Assembly (NCBI GenBank): GCA_032717465.1
Contig: CM064666.1
Location: 2,913,501 to 2,977,500 of the forward strand
DNA length: 64,000 nt
Origin: Coenobita brevimanus
Taxonomy: Eukaryota; Arthropoda; Malacostraca; Decapoda; Coenobitidae
Direction of reading: 5' to 3'
This document shows positions 20,540-33,050 of this stretch, in pieces. Position numbers and translations under genes: made by a program. The notes beneath the pieces are model-generated. The model had not been told where the DNA came from. It made no database searches and was given only the letters and a program-made list of their open reading frames with translations. The first letter of the stretch is position 1; every line of letters starts with the position of its first letter.

Positions 20540-23270
20540 GTGTAGACTGTAGCACCAGCCGAACAAGGTGGTACTCCCGAGGCAGATGGCAAGCTGGTGA
20601 TGGGGAGAACTGGATCTCCCGTTTCAGCAGCCCTCAGGACGTGACCATCTCCCTTTGCTGAACATTTTCGGTGTTTTCATTAACACAGAGAGTAGGCCAG
20701 CATACTCTCATAATACCTCTACCTTCAACTGTCTGCACCACGCTACATGCATGTTACATGTCACACCTTCTATTTCCATCCCCCCTTAGCAATGGCCGCA
20801 GCATTATCATCAGCAAATACGGTAGTATCTCGGATGGCCACCACTGTCAGGGTAGAGCTGGCATCACAGGGGCCTTCCAGTCGCAGTCAAACGACTGTGC
20901 CAAGAGCGGCTGTTGCAAACACCGTTCATGCTCGTCAGCGGAGAAGCACAGGTTCAGCCATCTATTTCCTTAATATCCGTGGCCTTAGTACCAATTTAAT
21001 TCCATTCACTTTTTACTCCGATCCATAGCCCCCCCTCACAGCCGTGTTCCTCACAGAAACCCAAATCTCTCCCTTTACTGACAAATCCCCATTTTATTTT
21101 CCAAGTTACCATCTCCTGACAAGTTTCCCTAACAAGGATGGCACCTGTTCTTATACCAAATTTGAATTTGCAGTTAACACTTATTTGAACTTCACTTCAG
21201 CTAATTTTGATTACTTTCTATATAAACTAAATTTTCCAAATATTTACCAAATGTATACGTGTAATTTATCGCTCCCCCATTACTTCTTCAGAACCCAGCA
21301 TATCTGATTCCATATCCACACAGTTGACTAACTTTAACATCATCCTTACCGCTGAAATTACCGCTATGGACGATTTTAATGTCCATATTGTAGAATGGTT
21401 ATTGCATTGTGCCAGGACTGATGATACCAATCTAGAATGCCAGCTGTTTGCAGAATCTTTTAATCTCACGAGGTTGGTAAAACAACCAACCAGAATACCA
21501 GGTAATCCTGACCATGACATCTATCTCTTGGGCTTGTTATTGTCAAATAATCCAGATCAATACCAGCTAAAAGTACTGTTACCGCTTGGATCCTACGACC
21601 ACAATCTCATCAAAGCCCCATTAATTAATTGACCCAAACCTCCCCATTCTGAACCAGTCAGGGTGACCAGATGGCACTTTGATGGGGCAGGCTGGGATGG
21701 ATTTAGAAATTATCTCGCTGATATTCCATGGCAGTCTTTCTTGTCCAGGTACATCAGTTCTACCCAGTCCCACATTAAAAGATTAATACAATCTGGTATG
21801 GAATTGTTCATACCCAGTCAACAGTTCACTAAAAGATCCAAATTCCAAAAATGATTTGACAGCAACTGTGCCAATGCAACGACCCAAAAGTCCTTAGCAT
21901 ATAACGTTTACTTAAAATGAAAATCATCTGAATCTGTCAATTTAAAATTGCTATAAACCATGCAAAAGCAGTAATTAATCTCACTAAATCAAACTTTCTT
22001 CACAACCAAGCATCGAATCTATCAAATAATCCTAATGGCAATAGAATATTCTGGTCAACTCTCATCTCTTTTAATAATAACTTTAACAAGTCATCACACA
22101 TTCCCCCCCCCCTTCTTATCTTCTGATGGAAACACTAAATGACCTGCGTGGTAAAGCAAACATCCTAGCCAGTACATTTGCCAGAAATTCTACCACAGAG
22201 GTAATCAGCCAGGATGTCTCTGTACTTACAATCTGACTCTCCACAAATACCTCCACTTATGATACAGAATAGATATATAAAATTCATACTAGAACCTTTA
22301 CCAACGAAGCTCCAGGTTCAGATGGAATTCTTCCCATTGTTTTGAAAAAGTGTTCCCCAGAAATTCCTGCCTCTCTAACTAAATTATTCAGACTATCCAT
22401 AAGTACTTCTTCATTCCCTACTTCTTGGAAAGAAGCCAATTTTCACCCAGTTCCACAGAAAGGATCTTCCTCTGACCCCTCTGATTACAGACGAATAGCT
22501 ATCACATCTTCGCTTGGTAAAGTATTTGAGATTTCAATCAAGATGTCCATTGTTAAACATCCTGGATCCAACAACTTAATTAGTGATAGACAGTATAGTT
22601 TTTGCCACGAGAGACCTACTGTTGATATACTCAATCTCCTGACTCATACCATCCATCAGTCAATTGACCAACATGGAGAAACTCATGCAGCAGCCCTTGA
22701 TATTTCTAAAGCTTTTGACAGAATGTGACACCGTTCCCTGCTATCCAAACTCCCTTGCTATGGCCTATTACTTTTATTCTTCTGATTTCATCATATCTTA
22801 GTGGCAGAAAGATAAAAGTAGATAATGTATATTCCAATTTCCACTCGATTAATAATCCCATTCACTCATATGCAGATGGCTCAACACATCACAGTTCATT
22901 CACACTTAAATACCCATTCACAAAGTCTAATATCTCTAACTCACAACTCAGTACAGCAGTCTCCATAAATTAAAACTTTTCTAAGATCATGGATTGGGGA
23001 CAAAATAACATTGCATCATTTAATGCTAGGAAAACCAAATATATACAGTTTACTAATACACAGATATTGCTAGATTCCCATATTACCTCAAATGCTACTA
23101 ACATTCCTGTCTCTAAAAGTATTGAACTTCATAGTGTTTCACTTTACAATAACCTCAGCTGGACCTCTCATGTTACATCACTTGACAAAACCACTTCAAA
23201 GAAACTTGGATTATTGTACAGAGTCTGTAACTTCTTAACTGACTAGCAGTTAGCTATAATTTACAAGAAG
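20540..23270 (+). mobile_element. LINE family B, near full length but decayed
   Basis: The 5' UTR (from about 20540) shares blocks with the 5' UTR of the family A copy read on the minus strand from about 28480, such as GATCTCCCGTTTCAGCAGCC against GAGCTCCCGTTTCATCAGCC. An endonuclease region follows with FLNIRGLSTN, VFLTETQIS (conserved Glu) and a damaged ITAMDDFNVH block at about 21364. RT lies at about 22290-22870 with PVPQKGSSSDPSDYR and ALDISKAFDRM. Motif C reads HSYADGSTHH at about 22860, so the second catalytic Asp is Gly. Motif B is deleted. The C-terminal part stops at about 23270, where family C sequence begins. Clearly inactive. Confidence 0.85.
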
Positions 23271-23799
23271 AAGAACAATAAGAACCTAGTGCCAAAATCC
23301 AGCTCGGAGCCGGATCATTGGCTACAAGTTGTGTGTGTTGAGCGGACCGTGAATATTGATGTGGCGTGGTTAAAGAAATGTACAGTATTAACGGAAGAGA
23401 TACATTATATTACAAGCATGACTACTGAAATATGGAATGGAATTAAATGTCGGAAAGAACACCAACAGAGGCAAGGAAGGGGATAATATTATGGAAGGAA
23501 AAATCTGGCGATTCTCAGAGGAAGCATTCAAGAAGGAGGGGACGTCGAATGTGAGTCAAGTAAGGAAAAGCAACACAGCACTGTAAAATGTAAAGAAGAC
23601 AATCAAGGAAAATATGGCGTATGGAGAGGAGAGTATTGCAATGAATGCAGAGGGAAGAGCGTCACCGGACATCAAGTAAGAATGAGTAAACCTAACATGG
23701 GCAATTCTAAGACGAGGTAAAGCAGTCTCCCACCTTCGATTACAGTGGCAAGGGGTCAACCAGGGAGAAATAAAGGGTTTAACAGCACGGAGTTTATTA

Positions 23800-24304
23800 T
23801 TAGTGATAGTCCCGGCAAGACTGCCACCGATGTTTTAGGAAGGAAGATAGGGCAGGAAGGCAATCAGAAACTGGAATGAATAAGGAACCCGAAGTATCTC
23901 TGGCAACAGCTGTGCGAGCCAACCAATCAGCACGTTCATGGCCTGCGACACCTACATGTCCTGGGACCCAACAGAACTGGATAGATTTATGACGAGAAGA
24001 AGCACGGAACAACCATTCTAAGATACGAAGGACTAAAGGGTGAGAAGTAAGAAGGTGACTGAAGAACGGACAGAGCACCAAAAAAATCAGAAAATATCAC
24101 AAATTTGGAAGCAGAGGAGCAACAAATATATTGCAATGCAAACAAGAGGGCATACAACTTGGCTGTTAAAACACTCGCACAAACAGGAAGATTAAAATGA
24201 TAAAAGGTGTCAGGAAAGTGAACTGCGAACCCGACACCTTCTGGGGTTTTGGAACCATCTGTGCATACAGGGACTTCAGAAGAATGACGGGAAAGATGGT
24301 CCAA
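23800..24304 (-). pseudogene. Family C RNase H domain
   Basis: It would remove RNA from the RNA/DNA hybrid during reverse transcription. Visible motifs are VCTDGSKTPEGVG (first Asp), LTAKLYALLFAL, where a conserved Glu is expected and Lys is seen, FSDFFGALSVL (second Asp), and WVPGHVGVAGHERADWLART (His and last Asp). The frame changes near 24000. Loss of the Glu and the frame break show it is dead. Confidence 0.82.
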
Positions 24305-24813
24305 AAATTGGGAATGGAGAATGATGGGAGAAGAATTAGACTTGGAATAATGGAAAATGGCGGAACATATGTTGGGGCGCGGAAGAAGCCATGAGGGAAA
24401 GAGATTCGTCCGGAAAAAGAAAACATTCCCAACGGTTTGGGAGAAGTGTGAGAGGAGAGCAAGAGCTTAAATTGCAAAAGGTCGTTTGATCCTAGAATAT
24501 GAGGAAAGGATCTTCAAGTCAGGACCGGGAGGAAGCAGAGAAAGGGTATTAGGGAAGCAGTGCAACTTAGCGTAGGTACGAAGAGTTAGCAAAGCACTCA
24601 TGATTCAGCATAGAGACTTTCAACTTAGGAAGATCTGAAAGCGCCAATAGCCAGACACAAACCGTGATGATGCACAGAATCAAGTTGTTGGAGGGCGGTA
24701 TCTAAGGCAGAAGAATAAACCTGGCAACCAAAATCAAGTTTGGAGAGAACGAGAACAATATGGAGGCGAAGGAGAGTTGTTCCATTGGCACCACACGACA
24801 CATGAGATAAAGT

Positions 24814-25986
24814 TTATAACAGACTGAAGCGCTGCAAAGCTGAAATTTTTAAGGAGTCGATATGGTCCTTCCAAATAAGACGTGAGTCAAAAATAAGGCC
24901 GAGAAAGGAAGCAGAGATTTCAAATAACAGAGAAGGGCCACAAAGAAAAAGTGGCGAGTGAGAAATTAGACGAGAGCGGGTCAATCTGATACCATGAGAC
25001 TTGAAAGGAGAGAATCGGAAACCATGGGTAGTAACCCACTTTGAGGCAGCAGAAACCGCACGTTGAATAAGAGCACCAAGGACAGAGATGTCAGAATTTG
25101 AGGCGTATATTGCAAAGTCATCCACATATAACGAAGAGCAATCACCAACTGGGAGGCAAGAAACAATCCCATTAATTGTCAATAAAAAGAGAGTAGTGCT
25201 AAGAACACTGCCTTGGGGAACACCATATTGTGGGAATGGATCCGAATAAGTATGCTGAACGCAGACCTGAGAGAAATGGGCTGAAAGAAAATTCTTTAAG
25301 AAAACACTAAGGTTACCATCAATACCACAAGAATGAACCGTGTGCAAAATATTTAAGTGCCATGGAGTATCATATTCTCAGTATCAAAGAAAACTGCAAT
25401 AACAGATTGGTGAGTGGCAAAGGCAGAGCAGATATAAGTTTCTAGATTAAGGAGAGGAGTTAGGTACCACGGGCTTTTCGAAAACCAAACTGAGAGGATG
25501 ACAAGAGCTGTTTGGATTCTAGGAGCCACATAAGACGATGATTTATCATATGTTCGAACAACTTGCAGAGACAACTGGCAAGAACAATAGGGCGATAATC
25601 CCAAGGAGCATGGCCTAGCTTTCCCGGCTTGGAAAAATGATGGCATTACGAAAAGAGGGGGGAAAAACACCTTCGGTCCCTGCATGATTACAAATCGATA
25701 ATAAAAAGGACAGGGCCGGGGGGCAGAGGTGATGGAGCATATCATAATGTATGCCATTGGGACCTTTGCAAGTGTTCTTACAGAGATGAAAGGCGGAGGA
25801 CAATTCATGTAGTGTGAAAGGCGCATTATACGATTGACTAGACGACATCTGGAAGACGACAGGCGTACATTCACACATAGTTTTAAGGGTACGGAAGTTA
25901 GGGGAGAGATAAGAACCGCTACTAACATTACTAAAATGCAGACCAAAGCCAATAGCGACAAGATACGCATCTGCAACTGTCCCCAT
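24814..25986 (-). pseudogene. Family C reverse transcriptase
   Basis: Two frames cover the domain. The upstream part has LHELSSAFHLCKNTCKGPNG and the RT entry block. The downstream part (25347-24814) has YGVPQGSVLSTTLF (motif B) and SLYVDDFAIYASN (motif C, YVDD), then GLIFDSRLIWKDHIDSLK. The catalytic pair of motif C is intact, but the motif A region around 25400-25500 is shifted out of frame. Confidence 0.85.
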
Positions 25987-26107
25987 CTAGATGAAGGAAG
26001 GGGAAGGCATGGGAATATGTTTACCAGCTATTTTGCATTTACGTTTCCAGATGGAAGCAATGGGCATATTGGTATTAATAGTGGAAATGTAGAACCTCCA
26101 GCAGAAA

Positions 26108-28484
26108 CCAAATGGAAAGGTGAAGGGTGGCATCATCAGCGTACGAGTGGATGGGATTAGATGTACAGTTTAGAAGATCATTGATGAATAAAAGGAATAG
26201 TGTTGGTGATAGGACAGAGCCCTGAGGAACACCACTGTTAATAGATCTAGGAGAAGAACAATGGCCGTCTACAACAGCAGCTATAGAACGACCAGAAAGG
26301 AAGCTACAGATGAAGGGACAGATAGAAGGATAGAAACCGTAATAGGGCAGTTTGGAAATTAAAGATTTATGCCAGACTCGATCGAAAGCCTTTGAGATGT
26401 CAAGTGCAATGACAAAGCTTTCGCCAAAGTCCCGAAAAGAGGATGACCAGGAGTGTGAAAGGTAGGTGGGAAGATCGCCAGTGGAGCGTCCCTGACAGAA
26501 CCCATATTGACGATCAGAAAGAAGGTTGTGACAGGAAAGATGCTTTAAAATTTTTCTGTTAAGAATAGACTTGAAAACTTTTGAGACACAGGATGTTAAA
26601 GCAATTCGACAATAGTTAGAGGGTTGGGAATGGTCACCCTTCTTTGGGACTGGCTGAATGAGAGCAAACTTCCGGCAAGAAGGAAAGGTACAAGTTGACA
26701 AACAAAGGCGAAAGAGTTTACCTAGGCAGGGTGTAAGCACAGAAGCACAGTTCTTGAGAACAACAGGAGGGACTCCATCAGGCCCATATGCCTTGTTAGT
26801 ACTGAGGCCAATGATGGCAGAAAATACATCAGCTGAAGAAATTATAATGTCAGCCATGAGGAAGTCAGAGGGGGGAAGTGATGGAGGAACAGCACCGGAA
26901 TCATCTAAGGTGAAATTGGAGGAGAAAGTCTGAGCGAAGAGATCTGCTGTATCAGTACAGAAAAGAGGAGGGAAGGTTGATGAGGTAAAGTTGTTAGAAA
27001 GGTTTTTGGCAAGTTGCCAGAAGGAGCGGGAAGAATTCGAGTTGGAGAGTTGAGAGCATTTAGTACAGATGAAATTATTTTTTGCAGAGGGAAGAACAGA
27101 CTTAGCACGATTCTGGGCAGAAACATAAAAAATATGTGATTCAGGGGTGGGTTGGCTCCAGTACCTTTTATAGGCCCTCTTTTTGTTGTGGACAGCATTA
27201 GAACAAGCGTGATTAAACCAAGGCTTTCTTGCATTAGTCAAAGGATATGAAAAAGGAATGTATGTTTCCATGCCCGAAAGAATAACCTCTGTAATGCGCA
27301 AGGCACACTCAGATGGCTTCTGGCCATGGAAGCAATAATCATTCCAGGGAAATCAAACATGTGCTGCCTGAGGGCCTCCCAATCTGCAGCTCCAAATTGC
27401 CATCGATAACGCATCTTTGGAGGGTCCGCATGCCGTACCGGAGTGATAGGACAGGTTAAGGTAATAAGGTTATGCTCAGAGGAGCCCAACGGAGAGAAAA
27501 GATTAACAGTGTAAGCAGAAGGATTAGTTATGAGGAAGAGGTCAAGTATGTTGGAGCTCTCTCCAAAGCAGTCAGGGATATGGGTAGGATGCTGTACAAG
27601 CTAGATCATTAAGGATAGAAAAGATTTAGGTTTGCTCACCAGTTGATCAGTGAAAGGAGAGGAGAGCCAAAGGTGGTGGTGAACATTGAAATCTCCTAGA
27701 ATGGAGATTTCACAGAAAGGGGAAATGGATAGAATGTGTGCCATCGGAGAAGAGAGTTGAAGAATTTTTGATAGTAGAATCAGGAGATAAGTAAACAGCG
27801 TAGATATATTTAGTCAGAGAATGACAGGAAAGCTGAAGCCAGAGGGAAGAGACTTCAGAAGAGTCAAGTTCAGGGACATGAAAGCAAGATAGGTCATTGG
27901 GTACATATACACAATATCCACCTTTGGCTTTGAAATGAGTATAGAGAAAGTAGGAGGATACAGATAAGGGTTTGTTGTCAGTTGCCTCAGACAGCTGAGT
28001 CCCAGTAAGGAAGAGAAGGTGAGGTTTAGAGGAGGATAGGTGGTGTTCGACAGACAGAAAGTTAGAGGAAAGGCCGTGAATGTTGCAGAAATGAAAAAAT
28101 GAATCAGACAGTGGATCCAGGCAGATCAAAGAGTCGTCACCAGGAGAGGGGCGGATGCTGGGGGCACATATGGTCCCCACCTGGGGACTACGAGTCATTG
28201 TGTAGATGCACCATTTTCCTTTTTCTTTTAAATTTTGAAAAGGCCGTGTACTGTAGTGTGTACTGTGCATGCAGATTTGTGTTGACAGTTAGAGAAACTT
28301 GTTCTGGAGAGCATATTGGCCCACTCTCTGTGTTACTGAAACACTGAAAAAGTTCAGCAATGGGGGATAGTCAGGAACTATCTCCGATGGCTGATGAAAC
28401 GGGAGCTCCAGCTCTCCCTGTCATCAGCTTTCCATCCACTTTGGGAGTATTGCCCTGCTCGACTGGAGCTACAGTCTACTCCTC
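26108..28484 (-). mobile_element. LINE family A insertion, inverted 5' part (5' UTR, endonuclease, RT to motif C)
   Basis: Read on the minus strand from about 28484, this begins with the 5' UTR shared with family B. An endonuclease region follows (28270-27710) with FCNIHGLSSN and LLFLTGTQLS, where Gly replaces the usual catalytic Glu. A 408-codon open stretch (27301-26075, running past the junction) carries RT: KAYGPDGVPPVVLKNC, PVPKKGDHSQPSNYCR, ALDISKAFDRVWHK (motif A), INSGVPQGSVLSPTLF (motif B) and HSYADDATLHLS (motif C). Sequence stops belonging to the element right after motif C at about 26108. The remainder of the ORF lies on the opposite strand at 28485-29369. Confidence 0.85.
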
Positions 28485-29369
28485 TCAGCAGTTACTTCAA
28501 CAAACAAAGGATGAGGCTATGGCACAGCTAATGTCTGACTTGGCTCATATGTCTGACTGGAGTAAAAATAATCTTGTTGTTTTTAATGCATCAAAGACTC
28601 AGTTTTTACACCTATCAACCCATCGTAATCTCCCCCAGGAGTACCCACTAACGTTTAATAATATCCAGCTCAATCCTGCATCATCCTTGAACATGCTTGG
28701 GGTTTCATTCACACGGGACTTATCTTGGACAGATCATATTGCATCTCTTGTAAAATCTGCTTCCAAGAGATTAGGTGTGTTATGCCGACTCCGTGCCTTC
28801 TTTACCCCTGCACAGTAGTTGACTTTATACACGGGTTTTATTCGCCCCTGTATAGCGTACAACTCTCATGTGTGGGGAGGCTCCCCACATGTAGCTCTTC
28901 TCAGTATGGTGGAGTCAAAGGCTATTCGTCTCTTCAGTTCTCCTTCTCCTACTAGCACCCTTCAACCTGTCTCTCTGCTGCACTGTTGCCTCTTTATCTC
29001 TTTTCTATCGCTACTTCAATGGTCACTGCTCCTCTGAACTGTCTGCTTCCATCCCTCCACCTCTATGATGGGTGTGTAGCATCCGTCTAGCAACATACTC
29101 TCATCCCTTTTCTATCCAACTCTCTAATGCACGAGTTAACCGTTATTTCCTTCTATTATGCAACAGTTCAGCTCTGGAACTGTGTCCCTCTGTATGTATT
29201 TCCTACTTTGTATGATCTCAAGTCTTTCAAACACAGTGTGTCCAGACATCTCGAAATGAATGGATCTTGAATTTGGCTCTCTTTTGTATCGTTTTTGCTT
29301 TTTTTTCTTGGAAGGAGCGTTTTGCGGGCTCAGCCTTTGGTTCCTTCTTCCTCGCATAAAAAAAAAAAA
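28485..29369 (+). mobile_element. LINE family A insertion, 3' part in direct orientation
   Basis: From QQLLQQTKDEAMAQL onward the plus strand carries the region that normally follows RT motif C, then FNASKTQFLHLSTHR, SFTRDLSWTDHIASLVKSA and GFIRPCIAYNSHVWGGSP, the 3' UTR and an A run at 29357-29369. Only about 15-20 bp of expected element sequence is missing between the end of the inverted part and this start. Together with 26108-28484 it is one insertion of about 3.26 kb in LINE family C. Confidence 0.87.
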
Positions 29370-29565
29370 GCTACGGCGTTTAGCCTGTTTAACAGTCTTG
29401 CGATGAGAAGCACGAGACTTTTTAAACAAAAGATGTGCACTCCATTCATCCGGGGTATTGTGTTTGTATAGGTAACTTTTCCAACGTGCACGTTTGATAC
29501 GGAGTGCCACGGTGCAATCAGAGTTCCATCAAGGCACACATTTAACAGTAAAAGGACGGGACGAC

Positions 29566-30335
29566 CTAGGAACCGCAGTCAAAGCTGCACTCAACTAAAA
29601 CATTAAAAAAGGTAAGCATATCAAAATCAGTAAGAGATGAGAAAGGGGGTATGGAGGGTACCGACAGAGAAGTAAAAGACAGCCAGTCAGCTCTCAGAAA
29701 GCACCACCAAGGAGGCATAAGAGTAAGTTTAATAGGAAAGTGATCAGTATACACTGCATCAGAAAGAACATACCAGTGGAAATCTAAAGAAAGAGGGAAC
29801 AGAAGGAGAGATCGAGGCATGAGAATGTCTGAGTTCTGGCATCAAAGTATGTCGATGCACCTGTGTTTAATAAAGACAAATCATTAGTAAAAACAAATGA
29901 CTCAAGGTGGCGGCCATGAGAATTAGTAACATCGCTCCATAAAGCATGGCGACTATTAAAATCACCTAACAATAAAATTGGGGTGGGTAACTGGGACAAT
30001 AAAAGGGATACAGCATGAAAATCAAGAGACTGGCAGGGAGAGAAATGAATGGAAATCACAGTAACCCGTCAGCCGAGAAAAACATGAACAAAATGACATG
30101 GAACAGTGGTGTTAATGGACAGACGTTCAAGAGAAACTGTATGGTGGACCAAGATAGCTGAAATAGAAAGAGAAGCAGTGGAGAACAAGAAACAATAGCC
30201 AGGTATAGGTACCGGAAGGGAAGACAAACGAAGTTCGTGTAAACAGACTACGGACAGACTGTGAACCGGAAGAAGATAGAGGAGGTCATTGCAATGGGCC
30301 GTAAAACTTTGAATGTTCCATCGTAAAATAGACAT
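29566..30335 (-). pseudogene. Family C endonuclease (EEP type)
   Basis: ORF2 starts MSILRWNIQSFTAHCND, the usual beginning of I/Jockey endonucleases. VVCLHELRLSS keeps the catalytic Glu, PILLLGDFNSRHALW matches the GDFN block, and VYTDHFPIKLTL matches the terminal S/T-D-H block. Together these form the apurinic-like nuclease that would nick target DNA. Stops at about 30069 and 29790 break the frame. The downstream CTVALRIKRARWKSYLYK is the normal linker towards RT. Confidence 0.85.
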
Positions 30336-30468
30336 ACTAAAACATTAAAACACCAAATAAAAGTAAAACCCAATAGAAAAGTAGTCTAGGAAAGATAAAA
30401 GGATATAAATACTAAAGATAAAATATAATATACAGAAAGTAAAATATAATACAAAATAGTAACATACA

Positions 30469-31930
30469 TTACCGAGCCAGTACGATAGTAGGAATAGGGG
30501 CAGGAGGTGGAACAGGTGGATGAGCGGGACGGTCACCATAGCCTGGAGACATAGGAAGAGATAAAGGGGAAGGAGTACTGGAAGAAGCAGAAAAGGAGGG
30601 GGGTAAAGATGAGGAGGGAACAGAAGGTGAAGGAGGGGAAGATGAAGGAGCAAGAGGAGTGAGAGGGAGGTCAGGAGGTACAGGGTGAACTTCAACAGAG
30701 ACGGTGGAAGAAGAGGGTACAGTACTGTTCACTGAATCTGGCGTGGAAGTTGAAATATAATCCATGATCTTAGGGATGGTTTCACTGTCGTCATCGCCAG
30801 TTTCGTGTCTCAAGTAGCCGGCAGTGGAGCGGTCCGGGGACAGGACTGAGGAGGCTGCTCAGATATAGATTTCGACGAGGCAGAATGTATAGGTCTGAAG
30901 GGGCAGGATTCGTCATACGGACTTTACGAGCTGGAGAAGTAGGAGGTTGGTCAGAAAAGGCTTTTGAGTCCGATGTGATGGACAGACTGCTTTTACCACT
31001 AGAGGGGGATGGGGGTCGGATGATGCATTGTGCCAGAGGCGCCAAACGGTGGGTGTGAGTTACAGAACTGGAGAAGTGAGAGGAGGGACGCGGTTGGGAA
31101 TGGAGGGAAGGACAAGGAGAGGGAACAGGTAAGGAAAGGGATGGAGAGGAAGTAGGGGTAGAGAAATCTAAAACAGAGAGAATTAGAGACAGGAACAAGA
31201 GTCTGTAAGGGGAGGACTGAAGTGGAGGGGGGGTTAGGTAGAATGGAGGGAGAGGTGGAAATAGTAGTACTGGGGGGAAGGGAAGAGGAGACAACAGTCA
31301 TAGGGGTAGGGACAGAGTGAGAGGTGGGAAGACGAGAAGTGGGAGGAGAGGAAGACGGAACAACAGATACAGAGACAGATGCAGAAGGGGAAGAAAAAAT
31401 AGTACTGGTACCAGAAGCCACCGCGGGAGGAGGACGGGCTACACATGCATAGGTAAAATTAGGATGGTGACCGAGGCTGTGAACCCTGCGACGAGCCTCA
31501 CGAAGGGAGAGGCCAGTTTTCAAGTGGACGCTAACCACTTTGCCTCGAAGAGGTAGACGGGACATTGGCGGTAGGTGGCAGAATGGCTACCCTGACAATT
31601 CGGACAGCATTGGATGGTGGAAATGCAGTCTGAGGAAGCATTACTGGTCAGTGCACAGCTGAAGCAGAATGTAGATGATCGGCAGTATTTGGCAGGGTGG
31701 CCAAAGCGCCAACATGAAGTGCACTGGCGAGGAGATGGAATGAACTGGCACACTTGGTGAACAGTACCCCCAATAATGACTGTAGGGGGTAGATGGCGAG
31801 AGGCGAAGATTATTTTTATGATAATAGCTGGTTCTTGTCGTCGTGCACGAGGAGGAATCATATAACAATGTACTGGGCATATTGGATGTTGCTGTTTAGA
31901 AAGAATTAGCTCAGTGTCATTCGAGTATTC
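30469..31930 (-). pseudogene. Family C ORF1 (gag-like, CCHC knuckles, Ser/Pro-rich tail)
   Basis: The N-terminal part (31930-31520) carries a cysteine array: CTSCWRFGHPAKYC, then a CFSC pair, then CPNCQGSHSATYRQCP. This is the nucleic-acid-binding form seen in ORF1 of Jockey and I elements. A KTGLSLREARRRVHSLG block follows, then a long Ser/Pro/Thr-rich region down to about 30470 that is open in more than one frame because of its composition. Its start is lost in the microsatellite. Confidence 0.75.
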
Positions 31931-31934
31931 TGTG

Positions 31935-32058
<124 letters not shown>

Positions 32059-32059
32059 A

Positions 32060-32999
32060 TCATCATCATCAACATCATCAGCCATATAAGTCCACTGCTG
32101 AACAAAGGCCTCCCCCAACCTTCTCCACGAATTCCTTGGCTGAGCCAATCTTTGCCATGTTTTCCCTCCAAATTTCTCTATCTCATCTCTCCACCTCCTG
32201 TCTGACATTTTTCTGCTACGCCTACCATCTCTTGGTGTCCAGTCAGTCAACCTCTTGCTCCATCGGTTATCCCTTATTCTTGCTATATGGCCTGCCCACC
32301 TCCATTTCTGTTCTTTTATAACTTCTATAATATCTTGGACTTTAGTCTGCTCTCTCACCCAAGTTGATCTTTTCCTGTCTCTTAAAGATATTCCCAACAT
32401 TGACCTTTCCATTCCTCTCTGAGAACGAATTAATTTATTTTCCATCGATTTTGTCAGTTTCCAAGTCTCACAACCATACGTCATAGCTGGAATTATACAT
32501 TCGTTATATACTTTTCGTTTCACACAAATTGGCAAGCTACTTTTCATAATGTCTCTATGTTTACCGAAAGCTTTCCATCCAATTGTAATGCGTCTTTTTA
32601 TTTCGCTATCATTATCTTTCGTTAATTTTAGTATTTGTCCCAGGTAATTGTACTCCACAACTTCTTCAAGAATTTCTCCACTTATTCTTATGATGCTCTT
32701 TGGTGTTTGAGTTAAACATTACTTTAGTTTTACTCCGGTTCATCTTTAGCCCTACTTTGAGACTTTCTCTGATCAGGTCATTTAACATTTCTTGCAACGT
32801 CTCTGCTTTTTCTGAGATTAGGACAATGTCATCTGCAAATCTTAAATGGTTTAGCTTTTCTCGATCTATGTTTACTCCTTTGTTTTCCCAGTCTAGCTTT
32901 CTGAAAATACTTTCTAGGCATGCTGTAAATAACTTTGGTGAGATTCTATCTCCCTGACGCACGCTCTTCCCAATCTTACTTTTCTCTGAGTCCTTATGT

Positions 33000-33001
<2 letters not shown>
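32060..33001 (-). mobile_element. RTE-like LINE, 5'-truncated copy
   Basis: The minus strand encodes SVRQGDRISPKLFTACLESI (motif B region), LRFADDIVLISE (motif C, FADD, about 32840) and LKVGLKMNRSKTKVMFN. After a frame shift near 32660 it continues with EYNYLGQILK, AMTYGCETWKLTKS, KWRWAGHIAR and RRPRDGRR-like sequence ending near 32090. The 3' end reads CAGTGGACTTATATGGCTGAT, then GATGATGAT triplets, a tail known from arthropod RTE elements. The copy lacks endonuclease and the RT N-terminus. Confidence 0.85.

Positions 33002-33002
<1 letters not shown>

Positions 33003-33047
<45 letters not shown>
33003..33047. repeat. (AT)n microsatellite
   Basis: Pure AT run at the 5' break of the RTE copy. 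Confidence 0.95.

Positions 33048-33050
<3 letters not shown>

Larger units (their letters stand above)
23271..26107 (-). mobile_element. LINE family C (I-like), 3' half: RT, RNase H, C-terminal
   Basis: This minus-strand element continues from 29370-31940 and is interrupted by the family A insertion. It encodes pre-RT and RT (25986-24814), RNase H (24304-23800) and a C-terminal cysteine-containing region with RRWETALPRLRIAHVRFTHS (23759-23560). The 3' end on the minus strand is a TTCTTATTGTTCTTCTTC stretch, ending at about 23271 against the truncated family B copy. The join to the 5' half is seen in the codons on either side of the family A insertion. RT plus RNase H is the I/Jockey-group arrangement. 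Confidence 0.85.

Noticed and set aside
30469..31294. Several overlapping minus-strand Pro/Ser-rich ORFs
   Set aside because: They are different frames of the same biased ORF1 region of LINE C, so only one pseudogene is listed.
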